From contig JAFQEE010000043.1 in the NCBI GenBank assembly GCA_017399175.1, positions 97,265 through 161,264 of the forward strand: DNA of 64,000 nt. Reading direction: 5' to 3'. A program made the translations under genes and the position numbers. Below, piece by piece: positions 52,116-61,298 of the stretch (positions within the stretch are counted from its first letter, which is position 1; the number at the start of each line of letters is the position of its first letter). Below the pieces are notes generated by a model, which was not told the DNA's origin, ran no database searches, and was given only the letters and a program-made list of their open reading frames with translations. The stretch is from Clostridia bacterium. Its GTDB lineage: Bacteria > Bacillota > Clostridia > Oscillospirales > Acutalibacteraceae.

Positions 52116-53159
52116 ATGGATTTCGAAAACGAAAACAGAATAATGACTCCTGGTTTTACTGAAACTGACCACGATATTGAAATTTCGTTAAGACCAAAAA
52201 CTTTAACTGAATATATCGGTCAGGAAAAGGCAAAAGAAAACTTAAAAATATATATTGAAGCGGCAAAAAGCAGAGGTGACACCCTTGACCATGTTTTACT
52301 TTATGGCCCTCCGGGACTTGGTAAAACAACGCTTGCAGGAATTATCGCAAACGAAATGGGTGTACAAATTCGTGTAACATCAGGCCCTGCAATCGAAAAA
52401 CCCGGTGACCTTGCTGCACTTCTTACAAACCTTAATGACGGTGATGTGCTTTTTATTGACGAAATTCATCGTCTTTCCCGTGCGGTTGAAGAAGTTTTAT
52501 ATCCCGCTATGGAAGATAATGCACTTGACATCATCATCGGTAAAGGCCCTTCAGCTCGTTCAATTCGTCTTGACTTACCAAGATTTACTCTTGTGGGTGC
52601 TACAACCCGTGCAGGTCAGCTTACAGCACCTCTCCGTGACCGTTTTGGTGTAATTTTAAGACTTGAACTTTACACTCCTGAGGAATTGTCACAGATTGTA
52701 AAGCGTAGTGCAGGAATTCTTGATATTTATGCAGAAGACGGAGGTGCACTTGAAATTGCATCTCGTTCTCGTGGTACACCTCGTATTGCAAACAGACTTT
52801 TAAAGCGTGCTCGTGACTTTGCTCAGGTTATGAGTAACGGTGTAATAAGTGAGGATAACGCAAAAATTGCACTTGGCAGAATGGAAATTGACGAAATCGG
52901 TCTTGATAATATTGACCGACTTATGCTCACAACTATGATTCGCAACTTCAACGGTGGCCCTGTTGGTCTTGAAACGATAGCGGCTACAATCGGCGAAGAA
53001 GCAGTAACAATCGAAGATGTCTATGAACCGTACTTAATGCAAATCGGATTTTTGGCAAAAACTCCTCGTGGCAGAGTGGTTACTCCGCTTGCATATAAGC
53101 ATTTAGGGTATAAATCTACAGAAACTAAAAATAATAATTCTCAGACTTCACTTTTTTAA
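52116..53159 (+). CDS. ruvB: Holliday junction branch-migration ATPase RuvB
   Basis: 347-aa AAA+ motor. [15 protein letters not shown], Walker [12 protein letters not shown], Walker [11 protein letters not shown], sensor GATTRAG and arginine-finger region APLRDRFG, then a C-terminal winged helix ending [18 protein letters not shown] lies eight bases before the ATG. Confidence 0.97.
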   Translation: MDFENENRIMTPGFTETDHDIEISLRPKTLTEYIGQEKAKENLKIYIEAAKSRGDTLDHVLLYGPPGLGKTTLAGIIANEMGVQIRVTSGPAIEKPGDLAALLTNLNDGDVLFIDEIHRLSRAVEEVLYPAMEDNALDIIIGKGPSARSIRLDLPRFTLVGATTRAGQLTAPLRDRFGVILRLELYTPEELSQIVKRSAGILDIYAEDGGALEIASRSRGTPRIANRLLKRARDFAQVMSNGVISEDNAKIALGRMEIDEIGLDNIDRLMLTTMIRNFNGGPVGLETIAATIGEEAVTIEDVYEPYLMQIGFLAKTPRGRVVTPLAYKHLGYKSTETKNNNSQTSLF

Positions 53160-53171
53160 GGAGATTATTAT

Positions 53172-54524
53172 ATGGGTAGATTGTTTGGAACAGACGGTGT
53201 AAGAGGAATTGCAAATACTGAACTTTCTTGTGAACTCAGTATGCAAATCGGAAGAGCAACAGCAATGGTGCTCAGCAAAAATCTTAAAGGAAAAAGACCA
53301 AAAGTTCTAATCGGTATGGATACCCGTGCGTCATCACAGATGCTTGAAAGTGCAATTACAGCAGGGCTTTGTTCGGTTGGTGCTGATGTGTTGCAGTTAG
53401 GTGTTGTGCCTACTCCTGCGGTGGCATTTTTAGTCCGAAAATATAATTATGATGCAGGTGTTATGATTTCAGCATCACACAACCCTTGTGAATATAACGG
53501 AATTAAAATTTTTCAGTCAACCGGGTTTAAATTGCCTGATGCTTTGGAAAATGAAATCGAAGAAATTATTCTTGATAATGCGACAGAAATTCCAACACCA
53601 ATCGGCGGTGAAGTGGGCAGAGTGAAGATAAGCGAAAATGCAGTTGCTGACTACATTGAACATCTTATTTCTGTTACAAATATGAGTTTTCAAGGCTATA
53701 AAATTGCTCTTGATTGTGCAAATGGCTCGTCAAGTGTTTCGGCAAAGGAAGTTTTCACTCGTCTTGGTGCGGAGGTTGTTGTAATCAATGCAGAGCCTGA
53801 CGGTGTGAATATAAATAAAGATTGTGGCTCAACACATATTGAAAATTTACAGAAATGCGTAATTGATAATAATTGTGATTTAGGTTTTGCCTTTGACGGT
53901 GATGCTGACAGAATGTTGGCAGTTGACCATACAGGTGAAATTGTTGACGGAGATAAATGCATCGCAGTCTGTGCAAAGCATATGAAACAGTTAGGAAAAC
54001 TGGAAAAAGATACTGCAGTTGTTACCGTTATGAGTAATATGGGATTCTTTAAATTCTGTGAACAAAATGGTATTAAGTGTGAAAAGACAAAAGTCGGTGA
54101 CCGTTATGTACTTGAAAATATGCACGAAAACGGGTACAGCATCGGCGGTGAACAGTCAGGTCACATTATATTCTTGCAGTATGCTACAACAGGTGACGGT
54201 CAGCTTTCTGCAATTCAGTTGCTTTCTGTTTTAAAAGATACAGGGAAAAATTTGAAAGACCTTGCCGATGAAATGGAAGTTTACCCACAGGTGCTTATAA
54301 ATGTTCGTGTTTCAAACTTTGGTAAAGCACAGTTTCCAAAGGATAAAGAAGTACAGAATGCAATAAAACAAGTTGAAGATGAATTAGGAAATAACGGACG
54401 AATTCTTGTTCGTCTTTCAGGTACAGAACCTCTTGTACGAGTAATGCTTGAGGGTAAGGATTTAGATAAAATCAATGAGCTGGGCGAAAGTGTCGCTCAG
54501 GTTGTAAGAGAAAGGTTAGTATAA
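53172..54524 (+). CDS. glmM: Phosphoglucosamine mutase
   Basis: 450-aa enzyme converting glucosamine 6-phosphate to glucosamine 1-phosphate for UDP-GlcNAc and wall synthesis. It starts GRLFGTDGVRGIANTE, has the phosphoserine in VMISASHNP, the metal loop FAFDGDADRML, GEQSGHIIF and the C-terminal RLSGTEPLVRVM. Starts 12 bases after ruvB with AAGGAGA upstream. Confidence 0.96.
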   Translation: MGRLFGTDGVRGIANTELSCELSMQIGRATAMVLSKNLKGKRPKVLIGMDTRASSQMLESAITAGLCSVGADVLQLGVVPTPAVAFLVRKYNYDAGVMISASHNPCEYNGIKIFQSTGFKLPDALENEIEEIILDNATEIPTPIGGEVGRVKISENAVADYIEHLISVTNMSFQGYKIALDCANGSSSVSAKEVFTRLGAEVVVINAEPDGVNINKDCGSTHIENLQKCVIDNNCDLGFAFDGDADRMLAVDHTGEIVDGDKCIAVCAKHMKQLGKLEKDTAVVTVMSNMGFFKFCEQNGIKCEKTKVGDRYVLENMHENGYSIGGEQSGHIIFLQYATTGDGQLSAIQLLSVLKDTGKNLKDLADEMEVYPQVLINVRVSNFGKAQFPKDKEVQNAIKQVEDELGNNGRILVRLSGTEPLVRVMLEGKDLDKINELGESVAQVVRERLV

Positions 54525-54525
54525 A

Positions 54526-55392
54526 ATGCGAGTTGCCGATAATTGGAAAGATTATGAACTTATAGATTGCTCATGCGGTGAACGACTTGAGCGTTGGGGT
54601 AATATCACCTTAATTCGTCCTGACCCACAGGTTATATGGAAAACAGAAAAGAAAAATCCACTTTGGAAAAAGGCAGATGCTGTTTACCATCGTTCACAGA
54701 CGGGCGGAGGAAATTGGGAAATAAGAAACAAAATTCCTGATTTTTGGACAATCGATTATCGTGATTTAACTTTTAATATAAAAACAATGGGCTTTAAGCA
54801 CACAGGACTTTTTCCTGAGCAGGCCGTTAACTGGGATTTAACTGCAGAGATTATCAAAAATGCTAATCGAGAGGTCAAAGTCCTTAACCTGTTTGCATAC
54901 ACGGGCGGTGCTACTATATCGGCACTCAAAGCAGGCGCTTCTGTTTGCCATGTTGATGCGTCAAAGGGTATGACACTTTGGGCAAAGGAAAATGCAGTAT
55001 CATCAGGTGTTGCCGATAAACCTGTTCGTTGGATTGTTGACGATTGTATCAAGTTTGTTCAGCGTGAAATTCGTCGCGGAAATAAATACGATATTATCAT
55101 AATGGACCCACCGTCTTACGGCAGAGGTCCGGGTGGGGAAGTTTGGAAACTTGAAAACGAAGTGTATGGCTTTGTTGAACTTTGCAGTCAGGTTTTATCC
55201 AATGACCCACTTATGGTACTTATAAATTCATATACAACAGGACTTTCCCCATCTGTTATGGAATACATACTTGGTGCTGTTGTGAAAAAGCGTTTTGGTG
55301 GTAAGGTAACTGGTAGTGAAATCGGACTTCGTACCACAGAAAACGGACTTATATTGCCTTGCGGTGCAAGTGCTATTTGGAGCAAAGAATAA
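54526..55392 (+). CDS. Class I SAM-dependent methyltransferase (RlmI/RlmK-like)
   Basis: 288 aa. SAM-binding motif LNLFAYTGGATISALKAGA, an Asp in HVDASKGM and the catalytic loop MDPPSYGRGPGGE, all typical of the rRNA m5C/m2G methyltransferase group related to RlmI and RlmL C-termini. The N-terminal 100 residues lack a PUA domain. It probably modifies 23S rRNA, but the site cannot be told. One base after glmM; its stop overlaps ecfA1 by one base. Confidence 0.85.
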   Translation: MRVADNWKDYELIDCSCGERLERWGNITLIRPDPQVIWKTEKKNPLWKKADAVYHRSQTGGGNWEIRNKIPDFWTIDYRDLTFNIKTMGFKHTGLFPEQAVNWDLTAEIIKNANREVKVLNLFAYTGGATISALKAGASVCHVDASKGMTLWAKENAVSSGVADKPVRWIVDDCIKFVQREIRRGNKYDIIIMDPPSYGRGPGGEVWKLENEVYGFVELCSQVLSNDPLMVLINSYTTGLSPSVMEYILGAVVKKRFGGKVTGSEIGLRTTENGLILPCGASAIWSKE

Positions 55393-56243
55393 TGTCAATT
55401 ATAGAATTTAAAAATATTACATTTCGTTACGAAAGTGATGACGAAGGTGTTGTTTTAGCACCTGCTGTAAAAGATTTTTCATTGAATATCAATGAGGGTG
55501 ACTTTATGGCTATTCTTGGTCACAATGGTTCAGGAAAAAGCACATTGGCAAAGCTCTCGAACGGTCTTTTGCTTCCTGAAAGCGGTACAGTTCTCGTTGA
55601 CGGAATGGATACAAAAAATGAAGATGACGATATAAAAATCAAACAGACTGTAGGTGTTGTTTTTCAGAATCCCGATAACCAGATTGTAGCAACTATAGTT
55701 GAAGAAGATGTGGCTTTCGGTCCTGAAAATTTAGGAATTGAGCCTACTGAAATCCGCCGTCGTGTTGATGAATCATTAAAAATCGTCGGTATGTATAAAT
55801 ATAAAAAACACGAACCGCATAAGCTTTCAGGCGGTCAGAAACAGCGTGTGGCAATAGCAGGTATTATTGCTATGGAGCCTCGTTGTATTATCCTTGACGA
55901 GCCTACTGCAATGCTTGACCCTGAGGGCAGGCGTGATGTTATGAAGGCTATTAAGCGCCTTAATCGTGAACTTGGTATTACAGTAGTTTATATCACTCAC
56001 TATATGGAAGAGGCTTGTGAAGCCAACAGAATTGTCGTTATGGATGACAGCCGTCTTTTAATGGATGGAACACCAAAAGAAGTTTTTTCAGATACCGATA
56101 AAATCAGAAACATCGGTCTTGATGTACCACAGACTTGTCAGCTAGCAAAAATGCTTAAAAATGACGGAATTAAACTTAAAAATGATTTGTTGAGCATTGA
56201 CGAACTTGTGGAAAATATAGATGAATTATTGAAAGGTCACTAA
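55392..56243 (+). CDS. ecfA1: Energy-coupling factor transporter ATPase EcfA1
   Basis: 283-aa ABC ATPase. Walker A GHNGSGKST, Q-loop VFQNPDNQIVA, signature LSGGQKQRVAIAG, Walker B CIILDEPTAMLDP and switch His YITHYMEEA. With EcfA2 and EcfT it powers vitamin or cofactor uptake by interchangeable S components. The ATG at 55392 shares a base with the previous stop (TAATG). The partner genes follow directly. Confidence 0.95.
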   Translation: MSIIEFKNITFRYESDDEGVVLAPAVKDFSLNINEGDFMAILGHNGSGKSTLAKLSNGLLLPESGTVLVDGMDTKNEDDDIKIKQTVGVVFQNPDNQIVATIVEEDVAFGPENLGIEPTEIRRRVDESLKIVGMYKYKKHEPHKLSGGQKQRVAIAGIIAMEPRCIILDEPTAMLDPEGRRDVMKAIKRLNRELGITVVYITHYMEEACEANRIVVMDDSRLLMDGTPKEVFSDTDKIRNIGLDVPQTCQLAKMLKNDGIKLKNDLLSIDELVENIDELLKGH

Positions 56244-56246
56244 AAA

Positions 56247-57110
56247 ATGTCCCACCTTAGAACAGAAAATTTAACATTTACCTACGGTGAGGGCACACCT
56301 TTTAAAATCACCGCACTTGACAATGTGAATATTGAACTCAATAAGGGTGAATTTGTTGCTATTATCGGTCATACAGGCTCAGGTAAAAGCACTCTTGTTC
56401 AACATCTTAACGGTCTTTTAAAGCCTACTGACGGAAAAATCTTTCTTGACGAAAAGAACATACACAGTTCAAAATCAACTCTGTTTGATGCTCGTTTCCG
56501 TGTTGGACTTTGCTTTCAGTATCCCGAGTATCAACTTTTTGAAGAAACAGTTTATAAGGATATTGCCTTTGGACCTACAAATATGGGACTTTCAAAAGGC
56601 GAGGTTGATGAAAGAGTAAGAAAAGCAGCAAAATATGTGGGTATACCTGATGAAATGCTTTCAAAATCTCCATTTGACCTTTCAGGCGGTCAGAAAAGAA
56701 GAGTAGCAATAGCAGGTGTTATCTCAATGGAGCCTGAAATTCTTATTCTTGACGAGCCTACAAGCGGTCTTGACCCAATGGGCAGGGAACAGATTCTTTC
56801 TCTTATAAAAAACTATCGCGAAAATACAGGCAAAACTGTGATTATTGTATCTCACAGTATGGAGGATGTTGCTCGCTTTGCTACAAAAGTTATTGTAATG
56901 AACGATGCAAAGGTTGAAATGACAGGTACGGTTGACGATGTTTTTGAAAAGGCATCAAGACTTCGTGAAATCGGTCTTTCAGTACCGCAGATTACAGAAA
57001 TCTTTATAAAACTCCGTGAAAAAGGCTACAATGTCAGCGAAAAAATATATACAGTTGAGCAAGGATACCTTGAACTCAAAAAACTTTTTAAGGGGAGGGG
57101 AATTTCTTGA
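56247..57110 (+). CDS. ecfA2: Energy-coupling factor transporter ATPase EcfA2
   Basis: 287-aa ABC ATPase. Walker A GHTGSGKSTL, Q-loop CFQYPEYQLFEETV, signature LSGGQKRRVAIAG, Walker B ILILDEPTSGLDP and switch His VSHSMEDV. It pairs with EcfA1. Three bases separate it from ecfA1, and its stop overlaps the ecfT start. Confidence 0.95.
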   Translation: MSHLRTENLTFTYGEGTPFKITALDNVNIELNKGEFVAIIGHTGSGKSTLVQHLNGLLKPTDGKIFLDEKNIHSSKSTLFDARFRVGLCFQYPEYQLFEETVYKDIAFGPTNMGLSKGEVDERVRKAAKYVGIPDEMLSKSPFDLSGGQKRRVAIAGVISMEPEILILDEPTSGLDPMGREQILSLIKNYRENTGKTVIIVSHSMEDVARFATKVIVMNDAKVEMTGTVDDVFEKASRLREIGLSVPQITEIFIKLREKGYNVSEKIYTVEQGYLELKKLFKGRGIS

Positions 57111-57949
57111 TAAAAGATATTACAATCGGACAGTATTTCCCCTTTAATTCTGTAATCCATCGACTTGACCCAAGAACAAAATTACTTTTCACAATTGTAT
57201 TTATTGTGATGGTGTTTGTATCTAATAATTTTGTTTCACTTTTATTTAATTTTGTAATAGCAACAGTAATTATCAACTTGTCAAAAATACCTTTAAAAAC
57301 TGTTATTAAGGGCTTAAAACCAATTCTTCTTGTTGTAATAATTACATCGGTTTTACAGATTGCTTATGTAAAAACAGGAATTACACTTATTGATGTATGG
57401 AAAATAAAAATTACAAGCGGAGGCGTTTTAACTGCCGTATTTATGGCGATTCGCATTTCTCTGCTTATTGTAATGAGTACAATGCTCACATATACAACTT
57501 CTCCAACATCACTTACAAACGGTCTTGATAAGCTTTTTGCACCGCTTACTAAAATCGGAATTGATTTCCATATGGTCACAATGATAATGACTATTGCACT
57601 TCGCTTTATCCCTACTCTTATTGAAGAAGTTGATAAAATTATGAGTGCACAAAAGAGCCGTGGTGCATCCTTTGACCAAGGGAATCTTATTAAAAGGGCA
57701 AAAGCTCTTATACCATTGTTCATTCCTTTGCTTTTCAATTCAATAAGACGAGCTTATGAGTTGGCAAATGCGATGACTTGTCGTTGTTATAACGGTGGTA
57801 AAGGCAAAACTACTATGAATGCTCTTAAATTTAATTCGGGTGACTATATTTCTTATTTAGTTATGTTGTTGTTTATTACAGCAATAATATTGCTTAATAT
57901 TTTCTGTGGTGAATATAATGCGGAATTTACTTTTAACCTTGCGGTATGA
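57107..57949 (+). CDS. ecfT: Energy-coupling factor transporter transmembrane protein EcfT
   Basis: 280-aa membrane subunit that couples ATPase movement to the S component. It opens ITIGQYFPFNSVIHRLDPRTK, has several membrane helices, and the coupling-helix motif AQKSRGASFDQG (Ala-Arg-Gly type), the second repeated as ANAMTCRCYNGG. The start is TTG at 57107, with GGGGAGGGG upstream, overlapping the ecfA2 stop. Confidence 0.94.
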   Translation: MIKDITIGQYFPFNSVIHRLDPRTKLLFTIVFIVMVFVSNNFVSLLFNFVIATVIINLSKIPLKTVIKGLKPILLVVIITSVLQIAYVKTGITLIDVWKIKITSGGVLTAVFMAIRISLLIVMSTMLTYTTSPTSLTNGLDKLFAPLTKIGIDFHMVTMIMTIALRFIPTLIEEVDKIMSAQKSRGASFDQGNLIKRAKALIPLFIPLLFNSIRRAYELANAMTCRCYNGGKGKTTMNALKFNSGDYISYLVMLLFITAIILLNIFCGEYNAEFTFNLAV

Positions 57950-58655
57950 CGGTACTTCATTTCACGGTTGGCAGATTCAACCAAATGCAGTTACCGTACA
58001 GCAGGAACTTTGCAACGCTTTTAAAAAGATAAGCGTAAATGATGAAAACATAATAGGGTGCAGTCGTACTGATGCCGGTGTTCACGCAAATATGTTCTGT
58101 TGTAATGTTCGTACAGAATGTAAGGTTTCTGCAGAAAAAATACCCGATGCTTTGAATTTTTATTTGCCATCAACTGTATCTGTGTATGATTGCAAAGAGG
58201 TTGATTATGATTTCCACGCAAGATATGATTGCAAAGGAAAAGAGTATGTTTACTTAATTTATAACGATAAATACAAAAATCCGTTTTACGAAAATAAAGC
58301 TTTGTTTTATCCGTACGAGATTGATGCAGAGATGCTCAATAACGAAGCAAAATCCTTTATCGGTACTCACGATTTTTCTGCATTTTGCAGTGCAGGAAGT
58401 GAAGTGGAAGATAAAACAAGAGAAATATATGATTGCAGTGTTTCAAGAAACGGTGATTTAGTTGAAATCCGTGTCAGCGGAAACGGGTTTCTCTATAATA
58501 TGGTGCGTATTATCGTTGGAACACTTCTTGATATTCAGCGTGGTAAAATCCAAAAGGGCAGTATTAAAGAGATAATAAACAGTCTTGACCGTAATAACGC
58601 AGGTGTAACTGTTGAGGGTTGCGGACTGTATCTTAATAAAGTATTTTATGATTAA
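57918..58655 (+). CDS. truA: tRNA pseudouridine synthase A
   Basis: 245-aa enzyme making pseudouridine at tRNA positions 38-40. LRYDGTSFHGWQIQPN, catalytic Asp in GCSRTDAGVHA, and a C-terminal GNGFLYNMVRIIVGTL are diagnostic. The ATG at 57918 lies inside the end of ecfT (32-base overlap) with GGTGA five bases upstream. The order ecfA1-ecfA2-ecfT-truA is conserved in many Firmicutes. Confidence 0.95.
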   Translation: MRNLLLTLRYDGTSFHGWQIQPNAVTVQQELCNAFKKISVNDENIIGCSRTDAGVHANMFCCNVRTECKVSAEKIPDALNFYLPSTVSVYDCKEVDYDFHARYDCKGKEYVYLIYNDKYKNPFYENKALFYPYEIDAEMLNNEAKSFIGTHDFSAFCSAGSEVEDKTREIYDCSVSRNGDLVEIRVSGNGFLYNMVRIIVGTLLDIQRGKIQKGSIKEIINSLDRNNAGVTVEGCGLYLNKVFYD

Positions 58656-58670
58656 TGTGTGGTGAAAGTT

Positions 58671-59885
58671 GTGGAAGAAAGAAATAAACGACCTGTAAAA
58701 AAACGAAAGCCTGTTAAAAAGAAAAAAATAAAATTAACGGTGAGTGCCAAGAATGCGAAGACATTAAAACTTCTTGCAATTATTCTTGTTGTTCTTCTTT
58801 TGATAATTCTTGCAGCAGGACAATTCGGCGGAGTAACATTTTCAACAATAGGTGACCAAATCAGAACATCAATAGCAGGATTTGGCTCGGGTGACGGTTA
58901 TCCTTACCGAATGAACGGCGTTGAGATAAGTGATGCAGGTGTTACAAATTCTGACTTGATGTTAGTTTACGATGACACAGTAAAGGTTCTTGATTCAACA
59001 GCAAAGGAACTTTCGAATCTTAATCACGACTATGACCATCCTGTTTTAAGTAGTAATAGTGGCAGAGCATTGATTTTTGACGAGGGTGCAAAGAAGTTCA
59101 GAGTTCAGTCAAAAACAAAAGTCCTTTATGAAAAAGAACTCGAGTATATGATTTTGACAGGTGCTATGGGTAAGGACGGTACTGTTGCAATAGGTTCAAG
59201 AACGAAAGATGCACAGAGTATGTTGACCGTATATAACACAAAGGCAGAAGAAATTTTCGTTTGGAAGTGTGCAAAGGAAAATATTATTTCTTGTGATGTT
59301 TCTGATAACGGAAAATACTTTGCCGTAACAGTTCTCGGTGTAAATAATGGTTCAGTTTATTCAAAGGTTCACATTTTCAATAAAAATGACGAAGAACCAA
59401 AAGCAACCTTTGAATATGTGGATAGTGCAGTTTCATCAGTTCAGTTCTTGTCAAATGAAACATTGTTTGTGTTCGGCAATAACATATGTGAGGTTATAAA
59501 AGGGGATAAGGTAAAGGAAAAAATTGATGTTTCTGTCAATACACCTTATATGCTTTATATTTCTGATAATAATACTGCAGTTCTTGTTCTTTCAAAGTAT
59601 TCAAGTACAACACAGAAAATTATAAAAGTATTTAATAAATCAGGTTCAGAACTTTTCACACAGGAAATTAACGGTCTTATTAAATCTGTTTCTACTGACG
59701 GAAAATATACAGGTGTCTTAACAGACGAACAGGTTCAGATTTATAATAATCGTAACGGTAAGCTTTGTGGTTCGGCAGATGTGAATACAGACGCTGAAAA
59801 AGTTATGATTTCAGGCAGAAATACATACGTATATTCAGTGGATAAAATTGATAAATATTCTTCAGTAAGCGATAATAAAGATTGA
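58671..59885 (+). CDS. DUF5711 family membrane-anchored beta-propeller-like protein
   Basis: About 404 aa. A basic N-terminal tail (VKKRKPVKKKKIK) and one membrane helix (LLAIILVVLLLIILAAG) anchor it, with the bulk outside. The outer part has repeated four-strand units such as VYDDTVKVLDSTAKEL, ISCDVSDNGKYFAVTVLG and VFNKSGSELFTQEI, like a WD/PQQ-type propeller. The function of DUF5711 is unknown; it often lies next to cvpA-like genes. The GTG at 58671 (five bases after GGTGA) is preferred over GTG 58659. The next gene begins 17 bases later. Confidence 0.8.
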   Translation: MEERNKRPVKKRKPVKKKKIKLTVSAKNAKTLKLLAIILVVLLLIILAAGQFGGVTFSTIGDQIRTSIAGFGSGDGYPYRMNGVEISDAGVTNSDLMLVYDDTVKVLDSTAKELSNLNHDYDHPVLSSNSGRALIFDEGAKKFRVQSKTKVLYEKELEYMILTGAMGKDGTVAIGSRTKDAQSMLTVYNTKAEEIFVWKCAKENIISCDVSDNGKYFAVTVLGVNNGSVYSKVHIFNKNDEEPKATFEYVDSAVSSVQFLSNETLFVFGNNICEVIKGDKVKEKIDVSVNTPYMLYISDNNTAVLVLSKYSSTTQKIIKVFNKSGSELFTQEINGLIKSVSTDGKYTGVLTDEQVQIYNNRNGKLCGSADVNTDAEKVMISGRNTYVYSVDKIDKYSSVSDNKD

Positions 59886-59902
59886 TATTAAGAGGTGAAA
59901 AT

Positions 59903-60613
59903 ATGAGTATAATTTTGGATGTAATTCTTATAACGATTCTTGCAGCGTTTATATTCACAGCGGCAAAAAAAGGCTTTATGCTAACCTTGCTTGAGCTTCT
60001 TGCTGTAATTGTTGCACTTGCCTTGTCATATCAGTTTAGCCCTGCTGTTGCACAGGCAACCTATGACAGCTTGCTTGAAGAAAGTCTTATTGAAACAGTA
60101 GAAACACAGATTGACGAAACACTTAACATTTCTTCAACAACTGCACAAGCCGAGGTTGTTCTTGAATCAATTCCTGATTTTATGGCATCCTTTGCATCAT
60201 CAGTTGGAGTTGATGTTGAGGAGTTAGTACAAAATATGGGTTCTTACTCATTCTCTTCTGAAAATCTTGCAACAGAACTTGTCGGTAAAGTAGCAAAGCC
60301 TATTGCAGTTGGTGCATTGACCGTGATTTTCTTCCTTGTTTTGTCAGCGATATTGATTTTCGCATTGAAATGGGTTGCAAAATTACTTTCAAAGCTTTTC
60401 AAGTTACCATTAATCGGAACTGTAAACAAAGTGCTCGGTGGTATTTTGGGTGCTTGTAAAGGTGTTCTTGTAATTGTATTTGTCTGCACTTTCCTTGAAC
60501 TCATTTTTGCAAGTGGTGATAGCGAAATTTCAAACGCAGTCAATAATTCGTATGTAATCGGATTGCTTGATAATGTAAATCCGTTCATAAAATCATTAAA
60601 GGATATATTCTGA
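59903..60613 (+). CDS. CvpA family membrane protein
   Basis: 236 aa. N-terminal helix MSIILDVILITILAAFIFTAAKKGF and the following ELLAVIVALALSYQF match the CvpA family, with a central extracytoplasmic part (about residues 55-110) and three further helices. CvpA is linked to colicin V production in E. coli and to envelope homeostasis in other bacteria; the molecular role is not settled. The ATG at 59903 follows AGAGGTG. Confidence 0.85.
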   Translation: MSIILDVILITILAAFIFTAAKKGFMLTLLELLAVIVALALSYQFSPAVAQATYDSLLEESLIETVETQIDETLNISSTTAQAEVVLESIPDFMASFASSVGVDVEELVQNMGSYSFSSENLATELVGKVAKPIAVGALTVIFFLVLSAILIFALKWVAKLLSKLFKLPLIGTVNKVLGGILGACKGVLVIVFVCTFLELIFASGDSEISNAVNNSYVIGLLDNVNPFIKSLKDIF

Positions 60614-60629
60614 TTAAGGAGTGAATATT

Positions 60630-61286
60630 ATGAGTGAAACAAAGAAAACATTAAAAGATAATTTAAAGGAAATATTTGACGGTTGTCTTACGATACCAAA
60701 TCTTATTTCTGTAATAAGAATTCTGTTAATTCCTGTAATTGCAGTACTTTATTATAAAGGTTATATCTGGTGGACTGTATTTGTAATATTCATTTCAGGT
60801 TTATCAGATGCTGTTGACGGTAAAATTGCAAGAAAATTCAATCAGGTGTCAAATCTCGGTAAACTTCTTGACCCTGTTGCTGATAAGCTTACAATTTTTG
60901 CACTTGCTATTGTTCTTTTTCTTAAATTTAAGGAAGCACAGAGCGAATCAATGCAGGCTTTTGCGTGGGTATTCTTGCTCTTTATTGCAAAAGACATCAT
61001 TATGATTTTAGGCAGCGTTGTACTTATCGCTTTGGGAACAAGACCTGTTGCAGCAGAAATCTGGGGAAAACTTGCAACATTCGTATTCTATGCAGTAATG
61101 GTAGTAATAATCGGATTTGGCCCTGAAATTGGTGCTATCAGTATGTATTATCCGCAATATACAATTCCTGAAACATTTATGTTTATTCTTGTTGTGGTGG
61201 CTGTTGTGTTAACATTTATCGCATTCTTCAGCTATCTACCGAGTGCAATTAAACAAATCAAAGAAAATTCAAAGAAAAACAAATAA
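60630..61286 (+). CDS. pgsA: CDP-diacylglycerol-glycerol-3-phosphate 3-phosphatidyltransferase
   Basis: 218-aa membrane enzyme for the first step of phosphatidylglycerol synthesis. The CDP-alcohol phosphotransferase motif D-x2-DG-x2-AR-x8-G-x3-D-x3-D reads DAVDGKIARK...GKLLDPVADK. NLISVIRILLIPV opens the first helix. The ATG at 60630 has AAGGAGTG seven bases upstream; the GTG at 60621 lies within that site. Confidence 0.94.
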   Translation: MSETKKTLKDNLKEIFDGCLTIPNLISVIRILLIPVIAVLYYKGYIWWTVFVIFISGLSDAVDGKIARKFNQVSNLGKLLDPVADKLTIFALAIVLFLKFKEAQSESMQAFAWVFLLFIAKDIIMILGSVVLIALGTRPVAAEIWGKLATFVFYAVMVVIIGFGPEIGAISMYYPQYTIPETFMFILVVVAVVLTFIAFFSYLPSAIKQIKENSKKNK

Positions 61287-61298
61287 AGAGGATACATG